Assembly (NCBI RefSeq): GCF_016746095.1
Contig: NZ_JAERTY010000013.1
Location: forward strand, 104,299-168,298
Source: Sphingobacterium faecale
GTDB taxonomy: Bacteria; Bacteroidota; Bacteroidia; Sphingobacteriales; Sphingobacteriaceae
Reading direction: 5' to 3'
DNA length: 64,000 bases
Under the pieces are notes generated by a model that made no database searches, was not told the origin of the DNA, and was given only the letters and a program-made list of their open reading frames with translations. A program made the position numbers and the translations under genes. Of the stretch, positions 26,885 to 35,259 are shown one piece after another (position 1 is the stretch's first letter; each line of letters starts with the position of its first letter).

Positions 26885-28300
26885 ATGAGAAGATTTTTAA
26901 TAATCCCCATATTGGTGGGAACAATGGCTTTGACTTCTTGTAATAAATGGCTGGAAGTAAAACCTAGTGATAGGGTTACAGAAGATAATACTTTCTCAAC
27001 TCCGCAGACGTTTAAAAAGGCGTTAAATGGAATATATATTGAGCTTAACAAAGATGAGGTTTATGGAAAGGCGCTTAGTTGTGAGTATATCGATATCCTA
27101 GCGCAATATTATCCGATAAATCAAGAGTCAACCAGTAATAAAGAGTTGGCGCAATATAATTTTACGAGTGCTGGTAACATGGCCAGGGCTGAAAAAATAT
27201 GGGGAACGCAATATAACTTGATTGCCAACACCAATCTTATCATTCGGAATAGTGAAAAGCGTCGTGAGGTCTTGTCTGATGATTACTATGCGCTAATAAA
27301 GGGAGAGGCACTAGCGTTAAGAGCCATGTTGCACTTTGATCTTTTCCGTTTGTTTGGACCCGTATACACGAAGGAAAATACGGAAGCTCGATTGCCTTAT
27401 TATACAGACTATGTGCTGGATGTTAACCCTACATTGCCTTCAAATGAGTTTTTAGCTCAGGTTATTTCCGATTTAAAAGATGCGCTTGAATTACTGAAAG
27501 AGGATCCCATTATCCAATATGGTCCTGCTGGCGATAAGTCCGACTCTTTTAAACAGTACCGCACTTTGAGGCTAAACTATTATGCTGTTAAAGCATTGTT
27601 GGCTCGAGTATATCTTTATGCCAAGGAAAATACGCTTGCACTGGAATTGGCCAAGGAAGTGATGGGGGTACAAGAAAAATGGTTTCCTTGGGTCAAGCCA
27701 GAGGTAGCTTCTGCTAATCGAGTGTTCTCTTCGGAATTGCTGTTCTCGTTACAGAATAATAAGGTGAACAATAATTTTACCAGTCTTTTTGATGGTAAAA
27801 ATGTCCAGGCTACCAACTTGCTAATTCCTAAAGAATATGTCGTATTGCAGCTATTTAACTACCAAAGGCATGATTACCGGTACTTAGCCAATTTACAAAA
27901 CTCGGTGTTGATCGGGTCAAATAATCATAAGGTGTTTAGTAAGTATGAAAAAATATCGGACTCACTGGAAAATCAGCTTATCCCAATGATACGTATGAGT
28001 GAGGTATTTTACATAGCTGCGGAAACTGAGCCTGTACTTACAGAAGGCTTAAAACATTTGAACAAAGTACGCAACAATAGGGGGATTGCAAGTTCGTCTT
28101 CGGATAGGTTTTATTTTCCGGATCAATTGCTGACTTCGGAGTATACGCGTGAATTTTGGGGTGAGGGCCAGTTGTTTTACTTCTTTAAACGTAGGAATGT
28201 AAAGGAAATTCAAGATCCACATGATGAGTGGTCTAAGGTGTCGATGAAAAATGCAAATTATGTTGTTCCTATTCCTGAAGGAGAAACTAAATATAATTAA
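26885..28300 (+). CDS. SusD/RagB-family outer-membrane lipoprotein
   Basis: A protein of 471 residues from ATG 26885, which lies just after the susC stop and gives a clean lipoprotein signal (RRFLIIPILVGTMALTSC). An earlier ATG at 26867 overlaps susC. SusD landmarks: 'NKWLEVKPSDRVTEDNTFSTPQ' at the mature start, 'EALALRAMLHFDLFRLFGPVY', 'NYYAVKALLARVYLYAKE' and the C-terminal 'YVVPIPEGETKYN'. A C-terminal 'EYTREFWGEGQLFYFFKRRN' replaces the more usual RRxEF motif. It binds ligand for the upstream SusC. Three bases separate it from the DUF4843 lipoprotein. Confidence 0.93.
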   Translation: MRRFLIIPILVGTMALTSCNKWLEVKPSDRVTEDNTFSTPQTFKKALNGIYIELNKDEVYGKALSCEYIDILAQYYPINQESTSNKELAQYNFTSAGNMARAEKIWGTQYNLIANTNLIIRNSEKRREVLSDDYYALIKGEALALRAMLHFDLFRLFGPVYTKENTEARLPYYTDYVLDVNPTLPSNEFLAQVISDLKDALELLKEDPIIQYGPAGDKSDSFKQYRTLRLNYYAVKALLARVYLYAKENTLALELAKEVMGVQEKWFPWVKPEVASANRVFSSELLFSLQNNKVNNNFTSLFDGKNVQATNLLIPKEYVVLQLFNYQRHDYRYLANLQNSVLIGSNNHKVFSKYEKISDSLENQLIPMIRMSEVFYIAAETEPVLTEGLKHLNKVRNNRGIASSSSDRFYFPDQLLTSEYTREFWGEGQLFYFFKRRNVKEIQDPHDEWSKVSMKNANYVVPIPEGETKYN

Positions 28301-28303
28301 ACC

Positions 28304-29083
28304 ATGAAAAGACTATTATATCTTGTTGTAGCGCTATGCCTATTGGGCTGCACGAAAAAGGAATTATTAACATATACGGATGGCGATGGGCTGTTTTTCG
28401 ATACACGGGAAATGTTTTTAGACACCGTTAATGTAAGTTGGGGATTAAAAAATAATGAGATCAAGACACAGAAAGTGAAACTTAATGTTAAACTCATTGG
28501 GCATGTGGCAGATTATGATCGGACATTTTATGTAAAAGTTAAAGATGATCCAAGTGACTTATACCAAGCGAAAATAGGGGTAGACTACCAGCAGTTTCCT
28601 TTGGAATATGTGTTACCCAAGGGGAAAGCGTCTACAATGATCGAAATTGATGTGTTAAGAAACCCCATTTTACATGAGGAAAACCGTTGGTTAACCGTTC
28701 AGCTTGTCGAAACGGATGAGTTTAAATTTTTATACTCCAGAAAACTAGAAGATAGCCTAGGAAATAGACGTTTGTTAGATGTTCAACGTGTTATTAAAAT
28801 GAATGAAAACTTTCCCAAGCCGAGGTGGTGGCTCGTATTTGGTGATAGGGTATTTGGTAAGTGGTCTTTGAAAAAGCAAATCCTTATCTGTGAGTTGATG
28901 GGGATTGATCGGGAGAAGTGGGTTGGCGACGTGGTTTCTGATCCTACTTTTTCGGAAGGCTATTTGCGATTTTGTGGAGTTAAAGTACACCGATGGCTAG
29001 AGGAGCAGAAGAAGAATGGGGAAACCTATTATGAAGCGGATGATATAACCCCCATGCAGATGGGCCCTGACTCTAAACGGTAG
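28304..29083 (+). CDS. DUF4843-domain lipoprotein
   Basis: A protein of 259 residues, with lipobox LLGC followed by TKKE. The body follows the DUF4843 pattern: 'DGDGLFFDTREM' near the start, 'KLNVKLIGHVADYDRTFYVKV', 'GVDYQQFPLEYVLPKGKAST' and 'RWLTVQLVETDEFKFLYS'. DUF4843 proteins are surface lipoproteins that almost always sit between SusD and a PKD-like lipoprotein, as here. They are thought to be accessory ligand-binding parts of the SusCD complex; no enzymatic residues are evident. Confidence 0.88.
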   Translation: MKRLLYLVVALCLLGCTKKELLTYTDGDGLFFDTREMFLDTVNVSWGLKNNEIKTQKVKLNVKLIGHVADYDRTFYVKVKDDPSDLYQAKIGVDYQQFPLEYVLPKGKASTMIEIDVLRNPILHEENRWLTVQLVETDEFKFLYSRKLEDSLGNRRLLDVQRVIKMNENFPKPRWWLVFGDRVFGKWSLKKQILICELMGIDREKWVGDVVSDPTFSEGYLRFCGVKVHRWLEEQKKNGETYYEADDITPMQMGPDSKR

Positions 29084-29111
29084 TTTAATAAATTAGAATT
29101 AAGTTCAAATT

Positions 29112-30656
29112 ATGAAAATTTTTATTTCAAGTATATTATACCCCATCGCTGTTGTAGCTCTTCTGTCTTCCTGTCTTAAAGACAAAGGAAATTACGACTA
29201 TAAAGAGATCAATGAGGTGGGGATCGGAGGTGTTGAACAAAAAATACCGTATGAGGTATTCTCGTTTATAGACACGTTAAAAATAAATCCGCTGATTCAA
29301 GCTGCAGACGTTGAGGATAAAAATCGATATAACTACGAGTGGAAATTGATTAAAAGCTCGGGTGATCAAACGGTTGACTCGATAGATTATGTCATCAGTA
29401 CGGATCCTCAGTTGAAATATCCCGTAACATTACCAGCAGGGGAATATAAAGGTTATCTTAAGGTCACCGATAAGGTTGAGGAAACGAGTTGGGGGGTGAC
29501 ATTTTTTGTGTTAGTTCGTACGATTACCAATGAGGGGTACATGGTACTCTGTGATGATGGTGGTAAAGGACGATTAGATGTTATTGCGAGTGTAAGTGAA
29601 AAAGAATATAAAATTGCCTATGATATCTGGAAGAATGAGGATTACGATTGGGGCAAACCATATGCTATATTCTTTAATTATAATCTTCAAAGTGGCTCGA
29701 CAACCTATTATGTAGCGGAGAAAGGTACATATGGGTTGAATAAAAATCTATTAACAAGTGAGGCTCAAGATATGAAGTGGGCGTTTGGTGAAGTGCCTGA
29801 AAAAGTTTCCATCAAGGGAATGAACTCGACAACATTTAGTTTTGACAGGCGTAGAGAGGTACTTGTTAATGAAAAGAACCAACTATACGCGCGAAATACC
29901 ACATTGGGCGGCTCGCTTTTTGAGTTTCCGATTAATTTTGTTAACGGTCGGGACGAATTTAAAGCTTCTAAACATATCGGTATGCCTATACCCAATAGTT
30001 TGGCAGGATATTTTCCTTATGGGCATACCATATTGATATACGATGAAACAAACAAGCAATTTTTAGAGCTGATTGACAAAAATGAATTTCCAACACCTAT
30101 TAAATTTTCAAATACAAACTATTTTCCAACTTTGACGGGAAGAGATATGGTACATGTAGAATCTACCTCCAATGGGTTAACTTTTGCTGTACTAAAGGAC
30201 CCTATAGACAAGAAATTTTATATGTATGGTATGCGATTAGGTGAAAATGCTGTTAACACGCAACAATATTATATGGAAATTCCTATTGCAACGACCAGCA
30301 CTATTAATCATTTCGCTTTTCACCCCGTGTTACCTTATTTGTTTTACGCAACGGACCATACAGTTTATCAATTCGACTATAGTCAACCTAATCTAAGTCC
30401 GAAGGTAGCATTGAATTATCCAAACGATAAAATTGCTGTTATGAAGTATTTCCCTTTAGTCGGTTGGAATCCTTATGCACTTTGGGAAAGAGAAAAAGCT
30501 TTTAAACTATTTGTTGCGCGTAACGTAGATAAAGGTGCGGATGAAACGGGGGTCCTGGAGTTATATACGGCGCCAGCTTTAGGCCAACCGTTGGTGCGAA
30601 ATGCCGAATTTGAAGGTTTAGGTAAAATAATTGATATAGAAATAAGAGAACGATAA
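29112..30656 (+). CDS. PKD-like family lipoprotein
   Basis: A protein of 514 residues with lipobox LSSC followed by LKDKGNYDYKEIN, the standard start of PKD-like lipoproteins in SusCD operons. An Ig/PKD-like part (about 25-140; 'YNYEWKLIKSSG', 'YKGYLKVTDKVEETSW') is followed by a long C-terminal region with propeller-like repeats ('GYMVLCDDGGKGRLDVIA', 'PYLFYATDHTVYQFDYSQ'). It is predicted to lie at the cell surface. The stop overlaps the next start by one base (TAATG), so translation is coupled to the TlpA-like gene. Confidence 0.85.
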   Translation: MKIFISSILYPIAVVALLSSCLKDKGNYDYKEINEVGIGGVEQKIPYEVFSFIDTLKINPLIQAADVEDKNRYNYEWKLIKSSGDQTVDSIDYVISTDPQLKYPVTLPAGEYKGYLKVTDKVEETSWGVTFFVLVRTITNEGYMVLCDDGGKGRLDVIASVSEKEYKIAYDIWKNEDYDWGKPYAIFFNYNLQSGSTTYYVAEKGTYGLNKNLLTSEAQDMKWAFGEVPEKVSIKGMNSTTFSFDRRREVLVNEKNQLYARNTTLGGSLFEFPINFVNGRDEFKASKHIGMPIPNSLAGYFPYGHTILIYDETNKQFLELIDKNEFPTPIKFSNTNYFPTLTGRDMVHVESTSNGLTFAVLKDPIDKKFYMYGMRLGENAVNTQQYYMEIPIATTSTINHFAFHPVLPYLFYATDHTVYQFDYSQPNLSPKVALNYPNDKIAVMKYFPLVGWNPYALWEREKAFKLFVARNVDKGADETGVLELYTAPALGQPLVRNAEFEGLGKIIDIEIRER

Positions 30657-31795
30657 TGATGAAATATAAATATGTAAGTGGAATGTTGTCTATGATGCTT
30701 GTAAGTGTCATGTTTTGTTCTGCGCAAGTACGTACTGCAAAGTTGCAAGCAACATTCAAAAATGCAGGTAAAGGGGATAAAGTTGTCCTTTCGTATAGTG
30801 ATGTGAATGCCCGCGTTATAGATACCATAATGATTAAGGACAAGAAAATCTTGGTAGAGCAGAAGTGGAGTATCAATACAAGAGCTACGTTGACTTGGAT
30901 CAGAAAGGCTGATCAAAATAAACAAACGCGTCCGGATAGAGTGCATTTATATCTTAGCGAAGAACCTATTCAGATTGTGGTGCGGGATTCTATGAAGTAT
31001 GCTAAGTTCAATGGCAGTAAGTTGAATGCCGATTACCAAAATTTTATGGCTGTATTGAAGCCTGCTGACGATGTTTTGGACGAGTTAGATTTTAAATGGA
31101 GAAATATGAGTAAGGAGGAGCAGGAACGTTTTTGGTTTGAACGCTCGGAGCGTACTAGAGATGCAAGGGGGCAAAGAAAGCAGCTTATGTTGGAATATGC
31201 AGCTCATCACCCTAGTTCTTACTTTAGCCTACAGTCTCTTATTGATTTGTCGGTGCAATCGGTGGACTATCGAGCTGTGCATAAAGTGTTTGATAATTTG
31301 GATAGTACGCTGAAGAACACCACGGCTGGTAGAAAACTAAAAGAACGAATAGATATTGCCGGAAATATAATTGTGGGTGTAATGGCACCTGATTTTGTTC
31401 AAAACGATGTTAATGATAAACCTGTACGTCTTTCCGGTTTTCGTGGCAAATATGTTTTGTTAGATTTTTGGGCCAGTTGGTGTGCTCCATGTCGTGCTGA
31501 AAACCCTAATCTGGTGAAATTGTATGATCGCTATGCTGGTGATTCATTTGAAATTTTAGGTGTATCATTAGATTATCCTGGGAAGAAACAAGCATGGGTT
31601 AATGCTATAGAAAAGGATAAATTACCATGGGTACATGTTAGCGATTTGAAGGGATGGGATAATGAGGTCGCTAAATTGTATGCCGTGAGAGGGGTTCCGC
31701 AGACCTTTTTAATAGACCCTCAAGGTAAAATAATTGCCGTTAGTTTAAGCGGAGAATCATTGGCAGCAAAGCTTAAAGAGGTATTCCAGAGATAG
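30656..31795 (+). CDS. TlpA-family thiol-disulfide oxidoreductase with DUF4369-like N-terminus
   Basis: A protein of 379 residues; an ATG three bases later is an equally good start. The signal peptide ends near SVMFCSAQ. Residues about 25-240 form the DUF4369-like and helical region typical of Bacteroidota TlpA proteins. A thioredoxin fold occupies about 245-379: 'APDFVQNDVNDKPVRLSGFRGKYVLLDFWASWCAPCRAENP', with the redox pair CAPC, and the cis-Pro segment 'VRGVPQTFLID'. It acts in the periplasm, reducing or shuffling disulfides. As last gene of this SusCD operon (terminator at 31871) it may reduce cystine-containing or thiol-bearing imported ligands; that is inference. Confidence 0.92.
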   Translation: MMKYKYVSGMLSMMLVSVMFCSAQVRTAKLQATFKNAGKGDKVVLSYSDVNARVIDTIMIKDKKILVEQKWSINTRATLTWIRKADQNKQTRPDRVHLYLSEEPIQIVVRDSMKYAKFNGSKLNADYQNFMAVLKPADDVLDELDFKWRNMSKEEQERFWFERSERTRDARGQRKQLMLEYAAHHPSSYFSLQSLIDLSVQSVDYRAVHKVFDNLDSTLKNTTAGRKLKERIDIAGNIIVGVMAPDFVQNDVNDKPVRLSGFRGKYVLLDFWASWCAPCRAENPNLVKLYDRYAGDSFEILGVSLDYPGKKQAWVNAIEKDKLPWVHVSDLKGWDNEVAKLYAVRGVPQTFLIDPQGKIIAVSLSGESLAAKLKEVFQR

Positions 31796-31870
31796 CTAGC
31801 CGCTAGTACATGTCTCTGATAGCGTTTTTGGAGGAGGGTTAGGAATTAAAAACTTGAGAAAAGCGAAAGT

Positions 31871-31900
31871 AAGCCTTGAGAAATCAAGGCTTGTTTTTTT
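31871..31900 (+). terminator. Rho-independent terminator after the TlpA-like gene
   Basis: A 9-base stem AAGCCTTGA / TCAAGGCTT with a GAAA tetraloop, followed by GTTTTTTT. It ends the second sigma/SusCD operon. Confidence 0.92.
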
Positions 31901-31925
31901 GGCCTGCCCAACATGGTCAAAAACT

Positions 31926-32212
31926 CTAGGGAGCGTGTGCCAAACACGTTATTAAAGTAGGAAGTGTTAGCTCACAGCAAGGGGGGCATCTTGATTTGGA
32001 ACCCCGAAAGGCTCGTCGAAGATAATCTGAAGAAAGTTCTAGGCAAACCCTCGATCCGACGCACAGAAAATATATATTAAAGTCGCAGGTACGGAACGAG
32101 ATTACCAAACAAACCGAAGTCCTGTACTATAGCATCGCCATGGTAAATGTAGTGGATATATGAAATCAAAATTATCTTTTTAAGTACTTCGTTTGCTATT
32201 GTAGTCGGGGAT
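31926..32212 (+). other. Non-coding stretch, possible group II intron 5' remnant
   Basis: No ORF of note. The stretch contains GTGTG near 31935, matching the GTGYG 5' end of group II introns, and further structured-looking blocks ('AACCCCGAAAGGCTCGTCG', 'GTACGGAACGAGATTACCAA', 'ACCGAAGTCCTGTACTATAG') that resemble group II ribozyme domains I-III. The reverse transcriptase and domain V are not here. It directly abuts the broken Rhs gene, whose 5' part is missing. This is from recall of intron sequences, so low confidence. Confidence 0.3.
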
Positions 32213-33437
32213 TTGTGTATGAAAATAGTGTTCTTTCCCACTTTGCGATGGTCGAGGGACGGGGCCGAAATACAGGAGGCACACTGAATCACGAATATAT
32301 GCTGACCGATTATCAGGGGAACGTCTGGGTGAGTTTTGAAGAGGACAATGGAGTGGCTGTCATTCGTCAGGATAATGGATATTATCCGTTTGGTCTAGTC
32401 ATGCCGGACAGTGTGGTGCCTGCACAGGCTAACAAAAATCTCTATAATCGTGGGTCGGAATGGCAGAATGATATTAGCGATCTTCCAGACTGTTACAAGA
32501 CCCATTATCGCAATTGACGATGCGGCACTGGGGCGTTTCATAGAGGTAGATATCCGTGCCGAATAAAATGTATTTATCAGTCCGTATCAATATGCGTTGA
32601 ACAATCTCATTATGCTCAACGACCCTTTAGGAGATAAACAACGACCCGTTGAAGCAGCAATAAGGGGACTGTGGAATTCTTCTTATGGAGGTACGTGGAG
32701 TGAAAATAGCGGTTATTCTTTTTTCGGTAGTAATGTAGATGTTTTCCAGTTTTGAGCAGCTTACATGGATTGTCATGGCAGCTGGGGGATGTTTGGCTTT
32801 TCATCAGATTTTATTGCTGGAGAAAGAGCATTTAATCAAGATCAACGCTTATCTTTGTCAGAGCCACGTTCGAAGGGCCAACATGATTATATTGTGTTAT
32901 CCTCTTGGTACCCTAATGCGGATGGTAGCGCTACAACCGTAGACGGAGTGAGTGCTCGGATGATGGTAGTAGATCTGAATTATAAGCATTTTTTAGGCGG
33001 TATGCTAGGCTTTGTTGAAAAGCATTTCAATGGAAATATAGGGATAATTGGCTTTGCCGGAGAAGCTTACTCCAAGATACCTAATTCGACTAAATATCGT
33101 CTAGTTTATGAATTATCCAAGGTGACGAAATGGAAAGCCGGAGAGATATTTCAGAAAGGCAAATCTTTCTCGAATGGTGTTGGTAAGTTCGCAAGTAAAG
33201 CGGGCGTGGCAGGAGCTATGTTGACTGCAGGGCTAATTGGTTATGAGCTTTGGTACAGATACCTGGGATGCACATACCTTTGTTAATGCAGGACTATTGG
33301 TCGGAGGAGTGGTTGCTACTATTTACGCTGCTCCTGTTGTTCTGAAAGGAATAGCCTTATAAGGAGTTGGGGATTATTTTTTTGATTTTAGCGGTAAGAT
33401 AGATTCGGCTGTAGGAAGGAATTCAAATATATGGTAA
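32213..33437 (+). pseudogene. Rhs-family polymorphic toxin, C-terminal part, broken
   Basis: The Rhs core can be followed across several frames: 'EYMLTDYQGNVWVSFEED' and 'YYPFGLVMPD' (32215-32517), then after a frameshift near 32515 'ALGRFIEVDIRAE', a TAA at 32564, 'FISPYQYALNNLIMLNDPLGDKQ', a TGA at 32753, and the variable tip ('GFSSDFIAGERAFN' onward). The tip contains glycine-rich hydrophobic segments ('AGVAGAMLTAGLIGYEL'). After one more shift near 33245 it reads 'FVNAGLLVGGVVATIYAA', hits TAA where Tyr is expected at 33359-33361, and ends 'DYFFDFSGKIDSAVGRNSNIW' at 33437. Intact, it would be a contact-dependent toxin with a membrane-seeking tip. The 5' part of the gene is gone. Confidence 0.75.
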
Positions 33438-33820
33438 AGAAAATATTGCAACCGGATTTCGTGATGACGAAATGGTTTGTAGGAAAGAAAAAAAATGATC
33501 GGGTTATTCCTGCTACGGTTGTCTTTTTTTTATTCAAGGTAGCGTATATTGATATGGTCATTTATAGTTTGATTGCTAAATGGACAGGAATTAGCAACGA
33601 TGTTAGTATATACATGGTTGTTTTGCTGGTTCATTTGTCATTTCTTTTATTTGGCTTAGAAAAACCACTCAAACAGATGATCAGAAGTGAAGGCTTGGAA
33701 AGGAGATATAAGGCAATGAGTAAGTCTGAGATACAAAAAAAACGGGCTCTTGCTCTATCTCTGCTTATTTTTTCATATATCTTCATGTGCTGGGCCTTGG
33801 TTATGATTTTTAGAAAATAG
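33431..33820 (+). CDS. Small membrane protein, probable Rhs immunity protein
   Basis: A protein of 129 residues with three clear hydrophobic helices ('VIPATVVFFLFKVAYIDMVIY', 'VSIYMVVLLVHLSFLLFGL', 'ALALSLLIFSYIFMCWALVMI' as separate segments) and basic loops, so an inner-membrane protein. Its ATG at 33431 overlaps the ancestral Rhs stop (33435-33437), the coupling expected of a toxin-immunity pair. A membrane-embedded immunity protein fits a toxin tip that is itself hydrophobic. The frame is intact even though the toxin is broken, so it may still protect against siblings. I do not recognise a named family; the role rests on position and topology. Confidence 0.6.
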   Translation: MVKKILQPDFVMTKWFVGKKKNDRVIPATVVFFLFKVAYIDMVIYSLIAKWTGISNDVSIYMVVLLVHLSFLLFGLEKPLKQMIRSEGLERRYKAMSKSEIQKKRALALSLLIFSYIFMCWALVMIFRK

Positions 33821-33852
33821 CTGTTCTTCAGAGCCATGGTCTGAAGAACAGC
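33820..33852 (+). other. Perfect 13-bp inverted repeat after the immunity gene
   Basis: GCTGTTCTTCAGA pairs perfectly with TCTGAAGAACAGC around a 7-base loop. No T-run follows on either strand. The left arm begins at the last base of the immunity stop codon; the right arm touches the second toxin-tip copy, so it may be a terminator or a recombination scar. Confidence 0.6.
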
Positions 33853-33853
33853 G

Positions 33854-34022
33854 GGATTATCTTGTGTTATCCTCTTAGTACCGTGATGCGGATGGTAGTG
33901 CTACAACCGTAGATGGGCTGAGTGCTCGGATGATGGTAGTAGATCTGAATTATAAGCAGTTTTTAGGCGGTATGCTAGGCTTTGTTGAAAAGCATTTCAA
34001 TGGAAATATAGGGCTAATTGGC
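33854..34022 (+). pseudogene. Second, truncated copy of the Rhs toxin-tip head
   Basis: About 168 bases nearly identical to 32884-33052 inside the Rhs tip; it encodes 'ADGSATTVDGLSARMMVVDL', 'FLGGMLGFVEKHFNGNIG' and carries an in-frame TAG where the first copy has TGG. The similarity stops at 34022. It lies downstream of the immunity gene, the usual place for orphan toxin tips that serve as donors for tip exchange. It has no start codon and is not expressed on its own. Confidence 0.8.
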
Positions 34023-34087
34023 CAAACAATCTCCAACGGTCCTACACGTCTTAGCTTTACAGTTATGGTTAAAAACGTAAAGGAAAC

Positions 34088-34246
34088 ATGAATGAACAAG
34101 CCTTATCAGGTTTTGAATTCGAAGATGAATTTAAAGAGAAATTAGTAGAGTTAGTGCTCTATAAAAATCTATCAGCAGAACAAACTGCAAAAAAGTACGG
34201 ACTCCCCAATACGAAGATCTTAATCAATTGGATTAACAATTATTAG
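34088..34246 (+). pseudogene. IS3-family transposase OrfA, N-terminal fragment
   Basis: An open frame of 52 residues containing 'FEDEFKEKLVELVLYKNLSA' and 'EQTAKKYGLPNTKILINWINN', the helix-turn-helix start of IS3-type OrfA (insE-like). A complete OrfA is roughly twice as long and is followed by OrfB with a DDE core; neither is present. It therefore marks an old insertion next to the toxin copies and probably took part in their loss. Confidence 0.65.
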
Positions 34247-34309
34247 CGAAAGATACTTTCAGACAATATCAATTAGAGGGCTAACGATTAAGAAGATTAT
34301 TATATATCT

Positions 34310-34335
34310 AGCCCAATCTTTCACAAGATTGGGCT
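34310..34335. terminator. Hairpin, possible bidirectional terminator
   Basis: A perfect 11-base stem AGCCCAATCTT / AAGATTGGGCT with a TCAC loop. T-runs on either side are weak. It lies between the OrfA fragment (plus) and the end of the minus-strand pair at 34357-35044, a good place to stop both transcripts. Confidence 0.5.
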
Positions 34336-34356
34336 GTATAATTTAAAGGTATTTGT

Positions 34357-34497
34357 TTATCCCTTGCTTTCGGATTCTATAATCCTTTTACCATTTTCCG
34401 TAATGATGTAATAGGAAAGGAAGCCTTCTTCTGTGTTTTTTGTTGAAGTTTTAGCCAGCCAGCCAGCCTCGATATAGACTTTTATCGATACAGTCAT
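34357..34497 (-). CDS. 46-aa winged-helix-like small ORF
   Basis: A reading frame of 46 residues on the minus strand: 'TVSIKVYIEAGWLAKTS' followed by 'GFLSYYIITENGKRIIES'. The spacing of a hydrophobic recognition helix and a beta-hairpin ending in 'YYIITENGKRII' resembles the last part of a winged-helix domain. The same frame stays open upstream for at least 17 codons, overlapping the end of the gene at 34526-35044, so it could be a remnant of a longer protein or a separate small regulator. No further evidence of expression. Confidence 0.4.
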   Translation of the reverse strand: MTVSIKVYIEAGWLAKTSTKNTEEGFLSYYIITENGKRIIESESKG

Positions 34498-34525
34498 TTT
34501 TGAGAGCTGTACTCCAAGCAATGCA

Positions 34526-35044
34526 TTATTTCTTAGCGTATAGGTTTGTATTCTTCTTTGTCGGATGTGGCCAGTGCTTTATGAATCCTGAATTTTGTAT
34601 TGTGATGGAAAGATTGCTGAAGTTTATTTTTGGATAATATGTCCTTATTATAGCTTTAATGTGCTTTAGTTCTAACTCCGGTTCATTTAAGAAATTAGCA
34701 TCGTGAATTAAGATGTTGTCAATTATAAACGGCAAGGATGGTGTATCATTTAGAGCTTTCGAGAATTCAAGGTTTTTGGCATGTTTTTTTTGAAGTAATT
34801 CTCTTAAATTATCAGGAGGTACACAAGTCGAAGAAGTAAATTTTCTAAATTCTACCGAAAAGAAGCTTGCTGCTTTAATTACTGTATCTACATCAAAGAC
34901 ATAATCATTTTTTAAGGAACTTACGGATTTAAACCACCGGTCAGATATACCTATTATATTTGCAAAAGCATCTATAGTTAAGCCACATTTTCTAAAATAA
35001 TTAACAATATTAATCTTTGCGATATTCGCATCATAAGTTCCCAT
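34526..35044 (-). CDS. Hypothetical protein with N-terminal helix-turn-helix
   Basis: A protein of 172 residues, unusually AT-rich. Residues about 10-65 look like an XRE-type helix-turn-helix ('NYFRKCGLTIDAFANIIGIS' then 'DRWFKSVSSLKNDYVFDV'). The remainder has no motif I recognise ('LREL' helix, 'HIKAIIRTYYPKINFSNL'). There is no signal peptide or membrane helix. It lies alone on the minus strand in an accessory zone, upstream of the 46-residue winged-helix-like frame. Probably a small regulator of mobile origin; the function is unassigned. Confidence 0.55.
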   Translation of the reverse strand: MGTYDANIAKINIVNYFRKCGLTIDAFANIIGISDRWFKSVSSLKNDYVFDVDTVIKAASFFSVEFRKFTSSTCVPPDNLRELLQKKHAKNLEFSKALNDTPSLPFIIDNILIHDANFLNEPELELKHIKAIIRTYYPKINFSNLSITIQNSGFIKHWPHPTKKNTNLYAKK

Positions 35045-35245
35045 GTTAACAAAGGAATATTTATAATGGATTGAAAAAGGGAAAATTAATTCCTTTTTTT
35101 AATTATTTTATTTATATTTGTTTAATGATTTTTTATGAACATAAGTAATTGATATAGAAGTTTAGATAAATAGATTAAAAACGAACCTCGTAACGAAACC
35201 TGACAGTTTATTAGTAACGCGAGTGAGTAATGCGTCAATTTATCC

Positions 35246-35253
35246 TATCTTTG
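35246..35253 (+). promoter_or_regulatory. -7 promoter box before the candidate ncRNA
   Basis: TATCTTTG matches TAnnTTTG exactly. A start site about 7 bases downstream would fall just before the structured segment. A convincing -33 TTTG is not seen, so medium-low confidence. Confidence 0.45.
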
Positions 35254-35259
35254 AAAATA

